A DNA stretch of 64,000 nt from Chryseolinea soli (GCF_003589925.1 NZ_CP032382.1:6510001-6574000), one strand, 5' to 3'. Numbered from the stretch's first letter, positions 46,113 through 56,624 are shown. The notes: generated from the sequence alone by a model not told the origin. A program made the numbers and translations.

Positions 46113-46529
46113 ATGGTTATGCAAAAAATTGTTCTTCCGAAAGACCTTCACTTGTTTGGCAATAGAGTTCACACCTTTCCGGTTGGGATCAAAGAAAGTT
46201 TCGATGCCCTGATCGCGATGCTTCCTGAAGGGCTGGAGCGTCCCTACTACGGGGTGAGTTGGATGGAGGCCGGGGTGGTGATCTATTACACGATGGCGGC
46301 GGAGAAATTTTCGGGTGAGGCGAAGCTCTATTCGTGCGAAACGAATCTGAATATTGAAAAGGGGGAATATCTTGCGGTTACGGTTCGCGACTGGATGAGC
46401 AAGACTGATTCGATCAAAGATGTGTTCGATGGGTTGATGAAAGACAAGCGTGTGGCCACAGGGGCACCGTGTGTGGAGTGGTACAAATCGGATGAGGAGA
46501 TGGTGTGTATGATGAAATCAAACGCGTGA
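46113..46529 (+). CDS. GyrI-like small-molecule-binding domain protein
   Basis: 138 residues, consisting only of a GyrI/effector-binding-like domain (SHS2 fold): 'PYYGVSWMEAGVVIYYTMAA', 'YLAVTVRDWMSKTDSIKDVFDGLMKD' and 'VEWYKSDEEMVCMM'. The DNA-binding part that accompanies this domain in AraC/MerR regulators is absent, so it would be a stand-alone binder. Ligand unknown; family call moderate. Confidence 0.55.
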   Translation: MVMQKIVLPKDLHLFGNRVHTFPVGIKESFDALIAMLPEGLERPYYGVSWMEAGVVIYYTMAAEKFSGEAKLYSCETNLNIEKGEYLAVTVRDWMSKTDSIKDVFDGLMKDKRVATGAPCVEWYKSDEEMVCMMKSNA

Positions 46530-46676
46530 TGGGAATTCGCGTTTCCCGGCCATCACCTCCAAAATCTATTCCCTTATTCATGCCATCATCCCTCCGCTTC
46601 TCCCGGCGCCTGCAATCCTGGTTTTTTTCCGTTATCTTAGTTTAAATCATTTTTGGATTGTTATCCGCACCCGGTC

Positions 46677-47288
46677 ATGGAGTTTAAAAAGGATCTTGCG
46701 CTGGAAAAGCTGCTGAAGGTGGCCCCGATCAGCATCAACATTATCGATATTTCTACCCGGGAATTGATCTGCACCAGCAGTTGGGTAAAGGATCACATCG
46801 GGTACACGCAGGAGGAATACATGGCGCTAAGTCATGATCTGTTTGAAAAAATAATCCATCCCGAAGACAGAATAACGCAGTTGAAGACGTACGCTGCTTT
46901 GGTCGAAAACCCGTTGGCACTTTTCAAAGAATGCAGGATCAGGATCCGAAAAAAGGGTGGCGATTATCTTCACGCGATCGTGCGGTTGTCTGTCCTGGAA
47001 ATTGATGCAAACCAAAAAGCAAAAACGCTTCTGAATACGGCAGTTGATATTACCGAACTCGTTGAGTTGCGACAACGTCTCGCCGAGGAGCTAAGCAAGA
47101 TGGAAATCATTTCCTTTAAGAACAGCCACGAATTGCGGGGGCCTGTCGCCACGATCCTCGGCCTTGTTCAACTGATGAGCCATGAAAGTGCGATCGGCAT
47201 CCAATCGCAGGAGATCATCGAAATGTTGAAGGCGACCGTGACGAAACTGGACGCTGTGATTGGGCAGATCAATGATCATACTTACTAG
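46677..47288 (+). CDS. PAS protein with histidine-kinase H-box but no ATPase domain
   Basis: 203 residues from the ATG at 46677. One PAS domain (about 5-125; 'SSWVKDHIGYTQEEYMALSH', 'IIHPEDRITQLKTYA'), then a dimerisation helix with a normal H-box, His151 in 'FKNSHELRGPVATILGLVQL'. The protein then ends after the second helix. No HATPase sequence follows in any frame: only 58 bp separate the stop from the next, opposing gene. So it cannot autophosphorylate on its own. It could be a phosphotransfer acceptor, a dimer partner of another kinase, or decayed. Confidence 0.8.
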   Translation: MEFKKDLALEKLLKVAPISINIIDISTRELICTSSWVKDHIGYTQEEYMALSHDLFEKIIHPEDRITQLKTYAALVENPLALFKECRIRIRKKGGDYLHAIVRLSVLEIDANQKAKTLLNTAVDITELVELRQRLAEELSKMEIISFKNSHELRGPVATILGLVQLMSHESAIGIQSQEIIEMLKATVTKLDAVIGQINDHTY

Positions 47289-47346
47289 CGCGGTCTGGGA
47301 AGCCATCTATTGAACGAGAGATCGGCTATTCCCGAAATCGACGCAT

Positions 47347-50300
47347 TTATCGCTTCACTATTCGTGTGACCGTTTTTTCGCCGCCGTGACCAACGATTAC
47401 CATGTACAATCCCGGTTTGAGTGAGGACACATCTATCAGCGCCTTGCCTGTGGCCGTGCCCTGGAGCAGCGGTTGTCCCACCACGCTACATACCTGATAC
47501 GTAAAGGGCGTAGATGCACCACTAACATTGACGGTGACCGTTGCCGATGCAGGGTTGGGATAGAGCGATACCAGATCCTGCACAGTCTCCTCCACGGCCG
47601 TTACCGTTGACGTCTTAAACGACGTTTCCGGTGTGGAGATCGATCGCGTGCCGTCACTCACGGTGATGCGGCAGTAGTAGCGCGTATCTGGATCGAGGTC
47701 CTGCAGGTTATAGACAAGGGATTGATTCAATACACCGGCATACTGTCCCAAGCTATAGGTGTGGTCGTAGAGGCTCGCCGCGCGGCCAATCTGTAGCGTA
47801 ACGGTGGTCTGTGGCAATGACATGTAAGACCGTATTTTTGAATGTATCGTTGCTCCGGACAACGTCACGTCTGTTACCGACACGCCGTCGAGGCTTAGTG
47901 CATCATTGTAGCTTATGGTCGACGTGAGGATCGTGCCGTACGCGCCGGCGATATAAATGTCTGTCCCTTGCACTTCAATCGATTGTGAGTAGCTACTGGG
48001 AACGGGAATGTTGGTCCAGGTGGCGCCGCCATCTTTTGTCACTTGCAGGATGCCATAATCATCCAAAATGTAGCCATAGTCTTTCGATATAAAATAAACG
48101 TCAACATAGTCGCCATAGGCAGTATTCAGTTTTTGCCAGGTCGTGCCGCCGTTCGCTGTTTTGTATACGGTGTTTTGTTCACCCACATAGTAGCCCGTAA
48201 GCTCGTCCACAAAATGAAGGGCGTTAATGTTATCGTCCTGTTGCTTTGAGATCGTCCAGGTCTCCCCTCCGTCTATGGTTTTGTATATCGACACTAAAGC
48301 GTAGTAGGCCGTGGAGCGTGCGTATCCCACGTTGGCATTTAAAAATTGCAAATCGAGCAGGCCCACGGAGGCCACTGTTCTCCAGGTGGCGCCTCCGTCG
48401 GTGGTCTTCTGGGTTATGGTGCCCCCCCAGCTTATAAACCCTGTGTTCTCATCCGTAAATTTCACGGTCGACAAATCGCTGGACAGGTAGGTATTGTAAT
48501 AAACCTGTGTCCAGGAATTGCCGCCGTCGGTGGTTTTCATGACGCGGTTGGCGTAATAGCCCGCGGAAGCAAAACCCAGGTTGTCGTTCAGAAAGTTAAA
48601 ACGGGCCGTTCGTTGTCCGCTTATCGGCGAGTTTATGCGCTGCCAATCTTTTTTGTTGACGGTTTTGATCAGCTGGCCGCCGGCGATGGCGTAGCCGGTT
48701 TGGTCGCTGGTGAAGTCGATCTGCGTTATGTCGTTATAGGTTAATGCATAGGGTGTCCAGCTTTTTCCGCCGTCGACGGTCTTCAGTATGCGTCCGCGCA
48801 TGCCTGTTGCAAACCCACGGTCGAGGTCGAGGAAGAAAATGCCGTAGATATCGTAGGCATAGATCCGGCCGCTATCTCCAATCCATTGCCAGGTAGCGCC
48901 GCCATCGGTCGTCTTGTGCATGGCGCCATCGTCGCCCCCAATGAAACCGACCGTCGGGCTGATAAATTGCAGGGCGTAGGCGGCGTCGAGCGAGGCGGTC
49001 AGCTGGGTCCACGTTTCGCCTGCATTGGTTGTCTTGAAGACGTAGCTGTGCTCGCGCGTTGCGTACCCCACGTTATCGTCTGCGAACTTGATCCGGAAAA
49101 AGTCCGAGGGGATCGTATTCGAAGTAAGCGTTGCATACCAGGTAACACCGCCGTCCTTTGTTTTTTTGATGGTGCCATTGTTACAGGCCACATGACCTAC
49201 TTTGCCGCTGGTAAAGAAAGCGTCTTTCACCGTCACGGTATAGTATTCATTGGCATTGGTAGGCACGGGGTGGCTCACCCAAGTTTTGCCGCCGTCATTC
49301 GAGGCAAACAGCGTCTTGTCGCTGGTTACGCGTAGGGTGTCATCGCTTACAACGGTAATGCTGTTGAGATTTTCGGTGGTATTTATCTTCAACGCATTCC
49401 AGCCGACGCCAAGGTGCGTCGATTTGTAGATCTGTCCCCCATCGCCCACCACATAGCCGATCAGGTTTTTGAATACCATCCGTCTGCCCTTCACTTTTTT
49501 AGAATAAATTTCCCATGTTTCACCTGCGTCGGTCGTGCGGAGCAAACCGCTACTATTCGTGATAAATCCGACCTTTTCGTTTGCGAACTGAATGTCAAGA
49601 CCAGTCGCTCCTGTGGGGAGTGGATTGAGCCATGTCCAGGGTGAGTTTGTATCGGATAGTCGCACACCATCATCGACGTAAACACTTTTCGTCGCCTGGC
49701 ACCCGAAATCATTTCCTACCAGTACTGAATACCACCCGGCATGTGTCACGGTAATGGTTGGCGTAGATTCACCGGTGCTCCATACCTGATGGGTGAATGT
49801 GCCGGGATCCAACAGCGCCGATCCGCCGGCAAGGGGAATGGTGTCGGCCAGGTTGATGGCAGGAAGGGATGCCACGTTGATTTGAACGGAGTCTTTGGAA
49901 ATGCAGCCGTCGGGGTTTGTAGCCGTCAATTTGTACTTTCCACTGATCTTTATCTCGATGCTTTTACTGGTTTCCGTGGTGCTCCATTGATAGGCCGCGA
50001 AGCCATCGTCGGCTACCAGTTTGTAGTCGGGGCACACCATTCGGTCTGTGCCGAGGTCAAACGGTGTTTGCGCCTTGACGGTGATGTCTTGTGAGATGGT
50101 GGTTGACTTTCCCTTGTAGTACACGGTGAGCTTGACAGTATAGGTTCCCTCCTTCGTATAGGTGATCGGCGGTGGCTGCAATGCATCGGAGGTGACGCCA
50201 TTGCCAAACGACCACTCGGCCGATTCGACCTGGTGCAGGTTGGTGATATGAAAGGTTATCGGCGCGTTTTGGCAGTGGCCTTCCGCTACGAAACTCGTTT

Positions 50301-51444
50301 TGTAAAGATAACTCTGAATCAAACTCGGCATGAAGACTGCAAAACAGCTCGCGCCATTGAGGTATAGGCCTTTCTCTTTGAACAACACGTCATTGGCTGG
50401 AGCATTGGGGTTATCGATCACGGCCAGGTAGTCGGCTGTGCTGCCGCCTCCGCCTTTGGTGGCGTAGATCCGTCCGTCGAGCCCGAGTTGAAGCGAGTAC
50501 ATCACATTGTAGATCGTGCCGGTTTTCACTGCGGTCCGCGAATTTTGAATATCGTCGTAGGTGGGCAGGGAAACGTCGTATTGGTACACCGTGTACGGGC
50601 CCTCTACGTAAACCCGGGTGCCATCGCTGGAAAATTCAGGCCCGATCATGCCGCCACTGATGTCTTGCAACGAAAATAGCATCTGGTTTGTCAGAACGCC
50701 TGTCGCCGCATCAAAGTCCGCGATCATCATGTCCTGCCGGTTGTCGATTGGGTAGGTCAGGGCAAGCTTCTTACCATCGGGAGAAAACTTCATTTGCCCG
50801 AGCGACAGCCCAATGGTTGGCCCGATGTGCTGCTGGAACACGGAGGCCGAAGGTCCTGCGTCGGTAACTAACAGGGCGTAGAACAAGTCTGAATTGTGTT
50901 GGTGGGTCATCACCCAAATGTCTTTGCCATTTTCATGAAGCACGGCGCTCAGTTCGTCGTTCGTTTTCACGATCAGCCTTACACCCTTCGTCACCACATC
51001 GCCGAGGCCGCCGGCCAGGCTTATATCGACTACGCTATAATACAATCCGGAAGTGGTCTGCCCGTTATAGGGATCGGTAGTAAAAATATAATAGATGGTG
51101 GCACTGCCAGGCTTGGGGACAACGATGGATTTTTGAAGCTTGGTGACCGATGTGGCAGGCAACAGGTCGGTGCCGTTGGGCATGAGCTGGTGATTTTTGT
51201 TCCACACAGAAAAGCCATCGGTATAAAAAAGCAATGCACCATTTTCATCACAAATCATGCCCTTGCTCAGGGTAGAGATCAATCCTAAGCCGCTTTTCAG
51301 CACAGGCGCACCCGTGGCAAAGTCAAGCTCGTAGTTTGAAAGGGAAAAGATATTGGCTTGTTTTTGAGCCCATGAAGGGGTGGCAAAACATAACAAGGCA
51401 ATCACCAAAACGGTGAATTTGGGCATTTGATGGCTGATCATCAT
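47347..51444 (-). CDS. T9SS type A cargo with PKD-like and YCF48-like repeats
   Basis: 1365 residues from the ATG at 51444 (51426 would give the minimal signal peptide 'MPKFTVLVIALLCFATPSWAQ'). Order: an N-terminal beta-propeller-like region ('FSPDGKKLALTYP'), a PKD-like domain ('EWSFGNGVTSDALQPP'), then a long series of YCF48/BNR-type repeats with 'TTDGGATW' and 'VGFI' strands (about 640-1200), an Fn3-like part, and a C-terminal T9SS type A sorting domain ('LYPNPASATVTVNVSG...GLYMVIV'). It would be exported and anchored on or released from the surface. The role is unknown. Confidence 0.88.
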   Translation of the reverse strand: MMISHQMPKFTVLVIALLCFATPSWAQKQANIFSLSNYELDFATGAPVLKSGLGLISTLSKGMICDENGALLFYTDGFSVWNKNHQLMPNGTDLLPATSVTKLQKSIVVPKPGSATIYYIFTTDPYNGQTTSGLYYSVVDISLAGGLGDVVTKGVRLIVKTNDELSAVLHENGKDIWVMTHQHNSDLFYALLVTDAGPSASVFQQHIGPTIGLSLGQMKFSPDGKKLALTYPIDNRQDMMIADFDAATGVLTNQMLFSLQDISGGMIGPEFSSDGTRVYVEGPYTVYQYDVSLPTYDDIQNSRTAVKTGTIYNVMYSLQLGLDGRIYATKGGGGSTADYLAVIDNPNAPANDVLFKEKGLYLNGASCFAVFMPSLIQSYLYKTSFVAEGHCQNAPITFHITNLHQVESAEWSFGNGVTSDALQPPPITYTKEGTYTVKLTVYYKGKSTTISQDITVKAQTPFDLGTDRMVCPDYKLVADDGFAAYQWSTTETSKSIEIKISGKYKLTATNPDGCISKDSVQINVASLPAINLADTIPLAGGSALLDPGTFTHQVWSTGESTPTITVTHAGWYSVLVGNDFGCQATKSVYVDDGVRLSDTNSPWTWLNPLPTGATGLDIQFANEKVGFITNSSGLLRTTDAGETWEIYSKKVKGRRMVFKNLIGYVVGDGGQIYKSTHLGVGWNALKINTTENLNSITVVSDDTLRVTSDKTLFASNDGGKTWVSHPVPTNANEYYTVTVKDAFFTSGKVGHVACNNGTIKKTKDGGVTWYATLTSNTIPSDFFRIKFADDNVGYATREHSYVFKTTNAGETWTQLTASLDAAYALQFISPTVGFIGGDDGAMHKTTDGGATWQWIGDSGRIYAYDIYGIFFLDLDRGFATGMRGRILKTVDGGKSWTPYALTYNDITQIDFTSDQTGYAIAGGQLIKTVNKKDWQRINSPISGQRTARFNFLNDNLGFASAGYYANRVMKTTDGGNSWTQVYYNTYLSSDLSTVKFTDENTGFISWGGTITQKTTDGGATWRTVASVGLLDLQFLNANVGYARSTAYYALVSIYKTIDGGETWTISKQQDDNINALHFVDELTGYYVGEQNTVYKTANGGTTWQKLNTAYGDYVDVYFISKDYGYILDDYGILQVTKDGGATWTNIPVPSSYSQSIEVQGTDIYIAGAYGTILTSTISYNDALSLDGVSVTDVTLSGATIHSKIRSYMSLPQTTVTLQIGRAASLYDHTYSLGQYAGVLNQSLVYNLQDLDPDTRYYCRITVSDGTRSISTPETSFKTSTVTAVEETVQDLVSLYPNPASATVTVNVSGASTPFTYQVCSVVGQPLLQGTATGKALIDVSSLKPGLYMVIVGHGGEKTVTRIVKR

Positions 51445-51591
51445 ACAACAGCGGTTACAGTCTCTATTCGGAACCACAATGATAAGAAAATTACGACGAA
51501 AGTCTTGGCGGTCGACACTCCGTTCCAAGTTCCAAATCATTTGCCCCCTCCGGTAGCGCATTCTTTTTAGCTTTGGAAAATATCACAAAAC

Positions 51592-51951
51592 ATGACGTCA
51601 CTTAACTTAATTGTTATCAAAACTGACAACCTGCAAGGACAAGCTGAGTTCTACACAGCGCTGGGAATACAATTTGATTATCACAAACACGGCAATGGCC
51701 CAAATCATTATGCGAGCGTTGCTCATCGTCCAACACTTGAAATATATCCCTTGCCAAAAAATACGACTACGCCCGATAATACAACCCGTTTAGGATTCAT
51801 GGTCGAACGATTGGATGTGCTGATCGCGGATCTCAAATCGCGGGGCGTCGCGATCGTGTCTGAACCGTCGGTCAGCGAGTGGGGTTACGGGGCGATTGTT
51901 CAGGATCTGGATGGTCGAAAGATCGAGTTAACCGAGCGAAGGCAAGTTTGA
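51592..51951 (+). CDS. VOC (glyoxalase/bleomycin-resistance) family protein
   Basis: 119 residues, a single VOC domain: 'IVIKTDNLQGQAEFYTALGI', 'TTRLGFMVERLDVLIADLKS', 'GYGAIVQDLDGRKIEL'. Metal ligand candidates are present, but substrate cannot be inferred. Divergent from the T9SS gene. Confidence 0.8.
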   Translation: MTSLNLIVIKTDNLQGQAEFYTALGIQFDYHKHGNGPNHYASVAHRPTLEIYPLPKNTTTPDNTTRLGFMVERLDVLIADLKSRGVAIVSEPSVSEWGYGAIVQDLDGRKIELTERRQV

Positions 51952-51958
51952 ACAAGCC

Positions 51959-52567
51959 TCACCTCAATTTAACGCTAAGCCCCAAAAACATCGCCGTGGT
52001 TCGCTGGGTGGTTGCTGTGGTGTCGCCGTTGGCTTGGACCTTTTTTAAGCCCCAGTTTTTATTGATCCCGGCTTTGATGGCCACGGTCTTGGTGAGGGGT
52101 ATGTAGACCGAAGCACTGCCGGCAACGCCAAGATCAGTTGTTATCGTTGTGTTTTTTTCTGTGACCAGTAGCGGATCGCCGCCCTGAATGTATCGATATT
52201 TAGAGCCATCATAATGGTATACCAGCATGGCGGTGTACATGCCCAAACCCAATTGCACCTGCACCTTCTTTCCATAGCGCTGCGACCATTGGAAGGGTAT
52301 GCTCAAGGTCTTGAGCTGAAGAGGAACGTCGCCACTGGTTTGGTGGTAGTATAGCCCGGAGGTGAGAAAGGAATGTTTCAGGATCTGATAATTGAATCCG
52401 GCACCGAAATATAGGCGGGCATATTTGAAATGGGGGACGCCTGTGCTTGCGCTGTACTTGCCGGGCCAGGCTGCGCCACCTATGCCTTCGACCTCGATGA
52501 TTTTTTGTGAAATGCCCTGATAAGCGGGTACAAGCATCAGCAACGTGAGCAGCATCCGGTTCTTCAT
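51959..52567 (-). CDS. outer-membrane beta-barrel protein
   Basis: 202 residues from the ATG at 52567, giving the signal peptide 'MKNRMLLTLLMLVPAYQGISQ'. Barrel features: 'YARLYFGAGFNYQIL', 'FLTSGLYYHQTSG', 'VQVQLGLGMYTAMLVYHYDG', 'KTVAIKAGINKNWGLKK', and a C-terminal 'FLGLSVKLR'. Small OmpW/PorT-like barrel of unknown role. Confidence 0.7.
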   Translation of the reverse strand: MKNRMLLTLLMLVPAYQGISQKIIEVEGIGGAAWPGKYSASTGVPHFKYARLYFGAGFNYQILKHSFLTSGLYYHQTSGDVPLQLKTLSIPFQWSQRYGKKVQVQLGLGMYTAMLVYHYDGSKYRYIQGGDPLLVTEKNTTITTDLGVAGSASVYIPLTKTVAIKAGINKNWGLKKVQANGDTTATTQRTTAMFLGLSVKLR

Positions 52568-52760
52568 AACGGCCAACAAAGGGTTAGTTTAGGTTACATC
52601 CAGTCCTGGTGAATGGCTCGCGCGGTTCGCTGTGCCATGCCACTATGAACAGGCACTAAAGATAGTTGCTGCCCGCAACGCCCCAAAATCCGGCCCGGAA
52701 ATTCGCGGCTTTATCGCTTAACTTATCGGGGTGCGGCACGTTCTTTTTTCCTTAAATCCT

Positions 52761-52768
52761 TATTTTTG
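52761..52768 (+). promoter_or_regulatory. -7 element of leuS promoter
   Basis: TATTTTTG fits TAnnTTTG. It lies 19 nt before the leuS ATG at 52788, which excludes the upstream in-frame ATG at 52731. No good -33 TTTG is visible. Confidence 0.5.
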
Positions 52769-52787
52769 GGCCTTTAACAACAACCTG

Positions 52788-55580
52788 ATGGCCGAATACA
52801 GCAAAGACGAGATCAAGCGCATCGAAGAAAAGTGGCGGGTGAAATGGCAGCAAAGTGGCGTCTACGAAACTGATAATCACTCAGATAAGCCAAAATACTA
52901 CGTACTGGACATGTTTCCCTATCCCTCCGGGGCGGGGCTACATGTGGGGCACCCGCTGGGCTACATCGCCTCCGATATCGTGACACGCTATAAGCGCCTG
53001 AAGGGGTTTAATGTGCTCCATCCCATGGGCTTTGATGCCTTTGGGCTCCCTGCCGAGCAATATGCCATCCAAACCGGCCAGCATCCGCGCGTGACCACCG
53101 AAAAGAACATGGCCACCTATATCGCCCAACTGAGCAAGATCGGTTTTGCCTTTGACTGGGATCGCAAAGTGGTGACCAGCGACCCCTACTACTACAAATG
53201 GACGCAGTGGATCTTCATGCAGTTGTTCAACGCCTGGTATGACCGGACCGCGAACAACAAGGTGGGCAAAGCCCGCCCCATGAAAGAGCTGGTGGCCGAA
53301 CTGGAAAAGAACGGCAACCAGAACATTGTCGCCGCCTGCGATGACGAAACGCCCGCGATCACCGCGGCGCAGTGGACGGCGTTCAACGAAATTGAAAAAG
53401 AAAACTTCCTCCAAAAATACCGCATCGCCTACCTGGCCGAAACCATGGTGAACTGGTGCGCTGCCCTGGGCACCGTGTTGTCGAACGACGAAGTGAAAGA
53501 CGGCGTGAGCGAACGCGGGGGCTACCCGGTGGAACGCATCAAGATGTTGCAATGGAACATGCGCATTTCGGCCTACGCCGAACGGCTGCTGACGGGCCTG
53601 GACACCATCGACTGGCCCGAGCCGGTCAAGGAAATGCAACGCAATTGGATTGGCAAGTCGGTAGGCTGTGAACTCGATTTCAAGCTGGCCTCGGGCGATG
53701 ATTCCATTCGCGTGTTCACGACGCGCATCGATACGATCTACGGCGTGACGTTCATGGTGCTTGCGCCCGAACACGAACTCGTAGAGAAGATCACCACACC
53801 CGCACAACGCAACGAAGTGACCCACTATGTGGAGGTGGCCAAGAACCGCAGCGAGCGCGAGCGGATGAGCGAAGTGAAGCGCATCAGTGGCGCCTTCACG
53901 GGAGCGTACGTCATCAACCCGTTCAACCACGAGAAGGTGCCCGTCTGGATCGCCGACTACGTGTTGGCCGGCTATGGCACCGGCGCGGTGATGGCCGTAC
54001 CCAGCAGCGACACGCGTGACTATGCTTTTGCAAAACATTTTAACCTTCCCATCGTCGACGTGCTGGAAGGTCCTACGAGCGACATTACCAAAGACAACTT
54101 CGAGCCCAAGTCGGGCAAGATGATAAACTCCGGCATGCTCAATGGCCTGCCCTGGCAGGAAGCCATTGAAAAGGCGCTGCAACACGTGGAGACCTTGGGC
54201 ATCGGTACACGCAAAGTGAACTACCGCATGCGCGACGCCATCTTTGGCCGCCAGCGCTATTGGGGCGAGCCCTTCCCGGTGTATTTCGACAAAGGCATTC
54301 CCAAGCTGGTGAGCGAAAAAGATCTGCCCGTGACGTTGCCAGAGATCGATGCCTACAAACCCACCGAAACCGGCGAACCTCCCCTGGGCCGCGCCAAAGG
54401 CTGGAACTACAACGGTCATCCTTACGAACTCACCACCATGCCCGGCTGGGCGGGGTCGAGCTGGTACTGGTTCCGCTACATGGACCCGGAGAACGATAAG
54501 GCCTTCGCCAGCAAAGAAGCGCTCGATTATTGGAAAGATGTCGATTTGTATATCGGCGGTTCAGAGCACGCCACCGGCCACTTGTTGTACTCACGCTTCT
54601 GGTGCAAGGTGATGAAAGACCTGGGCTATGTATCGCCGGAGGAACCATTTAAAAAGCTGATCAACCAAGGCCATATTCAAGGTATTTCCAAACTCGCTTA
54701 CCGGATCAACGGTACGAATAAGTTTGTATCCTATAACCTGCGGAAGCAATACGAAGTAACGCCGCTGCACGTGGACATCACCTTCGTGGATGGCGACGTG
54801 CTGGACGTGGAGAAGTTCAGGATGTGGAGAGACGATCTGAAAGACATCGAGCTGATCCTGGAAGACGGCAAATACATCTGCGGCTCGGAAGTCGACAAGA
54901 TGTCGAAGCGCTACTACAATGTAGTGAACCCCGACGACATCGTGGAAAGCTATGGCGCCGACACGTTGCGCATGTACGAGATGTTCCTCGGTCCGCTGGA
55001 GCTGTCGAAGCCCTGGAACACCAACGGCATCGACGGCGTGTTCAAATTCCTGCGCCGGTTCTGGAACCTGTTCCACGACAACCAGGGCAACTTCAACGTG
55101 AGCAGCGAAGCACCCACGCCCGAAGAATTGAAAGTGCTGCACAAAACACTGAAGAAGATCGCTTACGACATTGAGCATTTTTCGTTCAACACGTCGGTAA
55201 GCGAGTTTATGATCTGCTGCAACGAGTTGAGTAGCCTGAAGAGTAATAAGCGCGCCATACTGGAGCCGTTGTTGATTACACTTGCACCGTTTGCTCCCCA
55301 CATCGCCGACGAACTTTGGGAAAAACTGGGCTACAAAGAATCGATCCTTTACGCCACGTTCCCGCAATACAACGAGGAATATCTGACAGAGAGCTCGTTT
55401 GAATATCCGATCTCCATCAATGGAAAAGTGCGGATGAAGATGAACTTTGCGCTGGATATGCCGAAGGATGATATCGAGAAGCTGGTGATGGCTTCGGAGG
55501 TGGTGCAGAAATGGACAGAGGGGAAAGCACCGAAGAAGGTGATTGTTGTGCCGGGGCGGATTGTGAATGTGGTGATTTAA
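52788..55580 (+). CDS. leuS: leucyl-tRNA synthetase
   Basis: 930 residues. Class I synthetase charging tRNA-Leu. 'HVGHPLGY' (HIGH motif, residues 52-55) and 'KMSKR' (704-708) are both intact; the connective editing domain CP1 lies around 220-420 (e.g. '[13 protein letters not shown]', '[19 protein letters not shown]'), so proof-reading should be active. The start at 52788 is set by the promoter element and by the conserved start '[16 protein letters not shown]'. Confidence 0.97.
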   Translation: MAEYSKDEIKRIEEKWRVKWQQSGVYETDNHSDKPKYYVLDMFPYPSGAGLHVGHPLGYIASDIVTRYKRLKGFNVLHPMGFDAFGLPAEQYAIQTGQHPRVTTEKNMATYIAQLSKIGFAFDWDRKVVTSDPYYYKWTQWIFMQLFNAWYDRTANNKVGKARPMKELVAELEKNGNQNIVAACDDETPAITAAQWTAFNEIEKENFLQKYRIAYLAETMVNWCAALGTVLSNDEVKDGVSERGGYPVERIKMLQWNMRISAYAERLLTGLDTIDWPEPVKEMQRNWIGKSVGCELDFKLASGDDSIRVFTTRIDTIYGVTFMVLAPEHELVEKITTPAQRNEVTHYVEVAKNRSERERMSEVKRISGAFTGAYVINPFNHEKVPVWIADYVLAGYGTGAVMAVPSSDTRDYAFAKHFNLPIVDVLEGPTSDITKDNFEPKSGKMINSGMLNGLPWQEAIEKALQHVETLGIGTRKVNYRMRDAIFGRQRYWGEPFPVYFDKGIPKLVSEKDLPVTLPEIDAYKPTETGEPPLGRAKGWNYNGHPYELTTMPGWAGSSWYWFRYMDPENDKAFASKEALDYWKDVDLYIGGSEHATGHLLYSRFWCKVMKDLGYVSPEEPFKKLINQGHIQGISKLAYRINGTNKFVSYNLRKQYEVTPLHVDITFVDGDVLDVEKFRMWRDDLKDIELILEDGKYICGSEVDKMSKRYYNVVNPDDIVESYGADTLRMYEMFLGPLELSKPWNTNGIDGVFKFLRRFWNLFHDNQGNFNVSSEAPTPEELKVLHKTLKKIAYDIEHFSFNTSVSEFMICCNELSSLKSNKRAILEPLLITLAPFAPHIADELWEKLGYKESILYATFPQYNEEYLTESSFEYPISINGKVRMKMNFALDMPKDDIEKLVMASEVVQKWTEGKAPKKVIVVPGRIVNVVI

Positions 55581-55631
55581 TTGGCATTGGCGCATTTGAA
55601 CTCTGGTGGCGGTGAAGGGCTGGTTCAAAAA

Positions 55632-56027
55632 ACTTGTTGGTGGGACACCAACAAGTGGGTGATGTTGCTCGATTTGAAATTCTGATTTGCTTGGGTGTTG
55701 GGGCGCAATGTCTTGTTGGTGGAGAGCATCAGCAAGGATGGCGCATGGCGAAAGTTCGGGCGCATTTTGAATTGTAGTTGCTTTGGAGCGATTAGTCCAA
55801 AAGCTTGTTGGTGAAGAACACCAACAAGGGCGATGGTGATTGGTTCAAAAACTTGTTGGTGAAGAACACCAACAAGGGCGATGGGCCTCTATCTCCCACC
55901 CTTCAAATTAAGTCATGGCCCGTTCACCTTCCTATTGACGCTCACCCATCGAACCACTGGCTCCAAATGATGCTCCGCGTCAATGAGTTTCCCACCAAAC
56001 CCACTTGTTGGTGTCTCACCAACAAGT
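55632..56027. repeat. five-copy CTTGTTGGTG...CACCAACAAG palindrome family
   Basis: Copies at 55632-55656 (11-bp arms, loop GGA), 55712-55736 (two base changes, both still G-T pairs), 55804-55828 and 55852-55876 (10-bp arms, loop AAGAA, identical also for the following GGCGATGG), and 56003-56027 (11-bp arms, loop TCT). The first copy's flanks (CAAAAAACTTGTTGG, and GTGGGT after) recur inverted around the last copy, so the family exists in both orientations. Confidence 0.9.
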
Positions 56028-56034
56028 TTTTTTG
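56003..56034 (+). terminator. possible terminator formed by the last palindrome copy
   Basis: 11-bp perfect stem (56003-56013 with 56017-56027), 3-nt loop, followed by seven T. It would act on plus-strand transcripts coming from leuS. Confidence 0.5.
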
Positions 56035-56094
56035 ACCCGACGCACAAACAAAACCAGCGTCCCAATGCGCCCCTCACCATTGGCTCCTGACCAT

Positions 56095-56529
56095 TCAACT
56101 CGGCCACAAATTCGTCGTTACCCCAATCCGGTTCCAAGCATTCATCGTGACGATCGCCATCATGGCTTGCGTTACGTATTTTTCTCCCAGCAATTTCACT
56201 GCCCGATCGTAGACCTCGTCCGATACGCGGTTGGTGATAAACGTTACTTGTTCGGTGAGGGCGAGAATGGCTTGTTCGTCTTCGGTGAAGAAGGGGGTTT
56301 CATTCCATGAGGTGAGGTTATAGAGGCGTCGCTCGGTTTCGCCGTTGGCGCGGGCTTCCTCGGTATGTTTGTCGACGCAATACGAACAGCCGTTGAGCTG
56401 GGAGGTGCGGATTTTGATGAGGTCTTTGTGGCGCACGGATAACTGGGTGGTGCTGAGGTACTTTTCAAGGGCCAGCATGGGTTTGAGCGCATCGGGATCG
56501 ACGTCCTGGAATTTTCTTCTGGGTTTCAT
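56095..56529 (-). CDS. carboxymuconolactone decarboxylase family (AhpD-like) protein
   Basis: 144 residues. The AhpD-type redox motif is present: Cys48 and Cys51 with His55 in 'QLNGCSYCVDKHTEEAR'. Members act as alkylhydroperoxidases or decarboxylases; with CxxC and a following His the peroxidase-like activity is likelier. 'ILALTEQVTFITNRVSDEVYD' is also typical. Located just downstream of a Crp/Fnr regulator gene on the same strand, a common pairing in Bacteroidota. Confidence 0.88.
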   Translation of the reverse strand: MKPRRKFQDVDPDALKPMLALEKYLSTTQLSVRHKDLIKIRTSQLNGCSYCVDKHTEEARANGETERRLYNLTSWNETPFFTEDEQAILALTEQVTFITNRVSDEVYDRAVKLLGEKYVTQAMMAIVTMNAWNRIGVTTNLWPS

Positions 56530-56624
56530 AAAAGTGACTTTGTTGTTTTTTGTTGGAACAAAGTAACGGGGCGGGGGACCAGAAATAACTTAATCTAGTT
56601 CAAGAACGATTCGATCAGGAGCAA

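Larger units (their letters stand above)
55581..56094. other. intergenic region filled with CTTGTTGGTG palindromes
   Basis: 514 bp between leuS and the AhpD-like gene. It has no gene but five hairpin repeats (see the repeat entry). The last one, with a T run, could terminate leuS transcription about 450 nt downstream of its stop. Confidence 0.7.

Noticed and set aside
46677..47288. Frameshifted full-length histidine kinase
   Set aside because: No HATPase sequence is present in any frame in the 58 bp before the opposing gene, so a simple frameshift cannot explain the short protein.
52938..54419. 493-codon open frame on the minus strand
   Set aside because: It lies entirely antisense to the intact leuS gene, has His/Val/Gly-rich composition typical of a shadow frame, and shows no domain.
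55632..56027. CRISPR array
   Set aside because: The units are palindromes with irregular spacing (about 48-150 bp), mixed orientation and no unique uniform spacers; no cas genes nearby.
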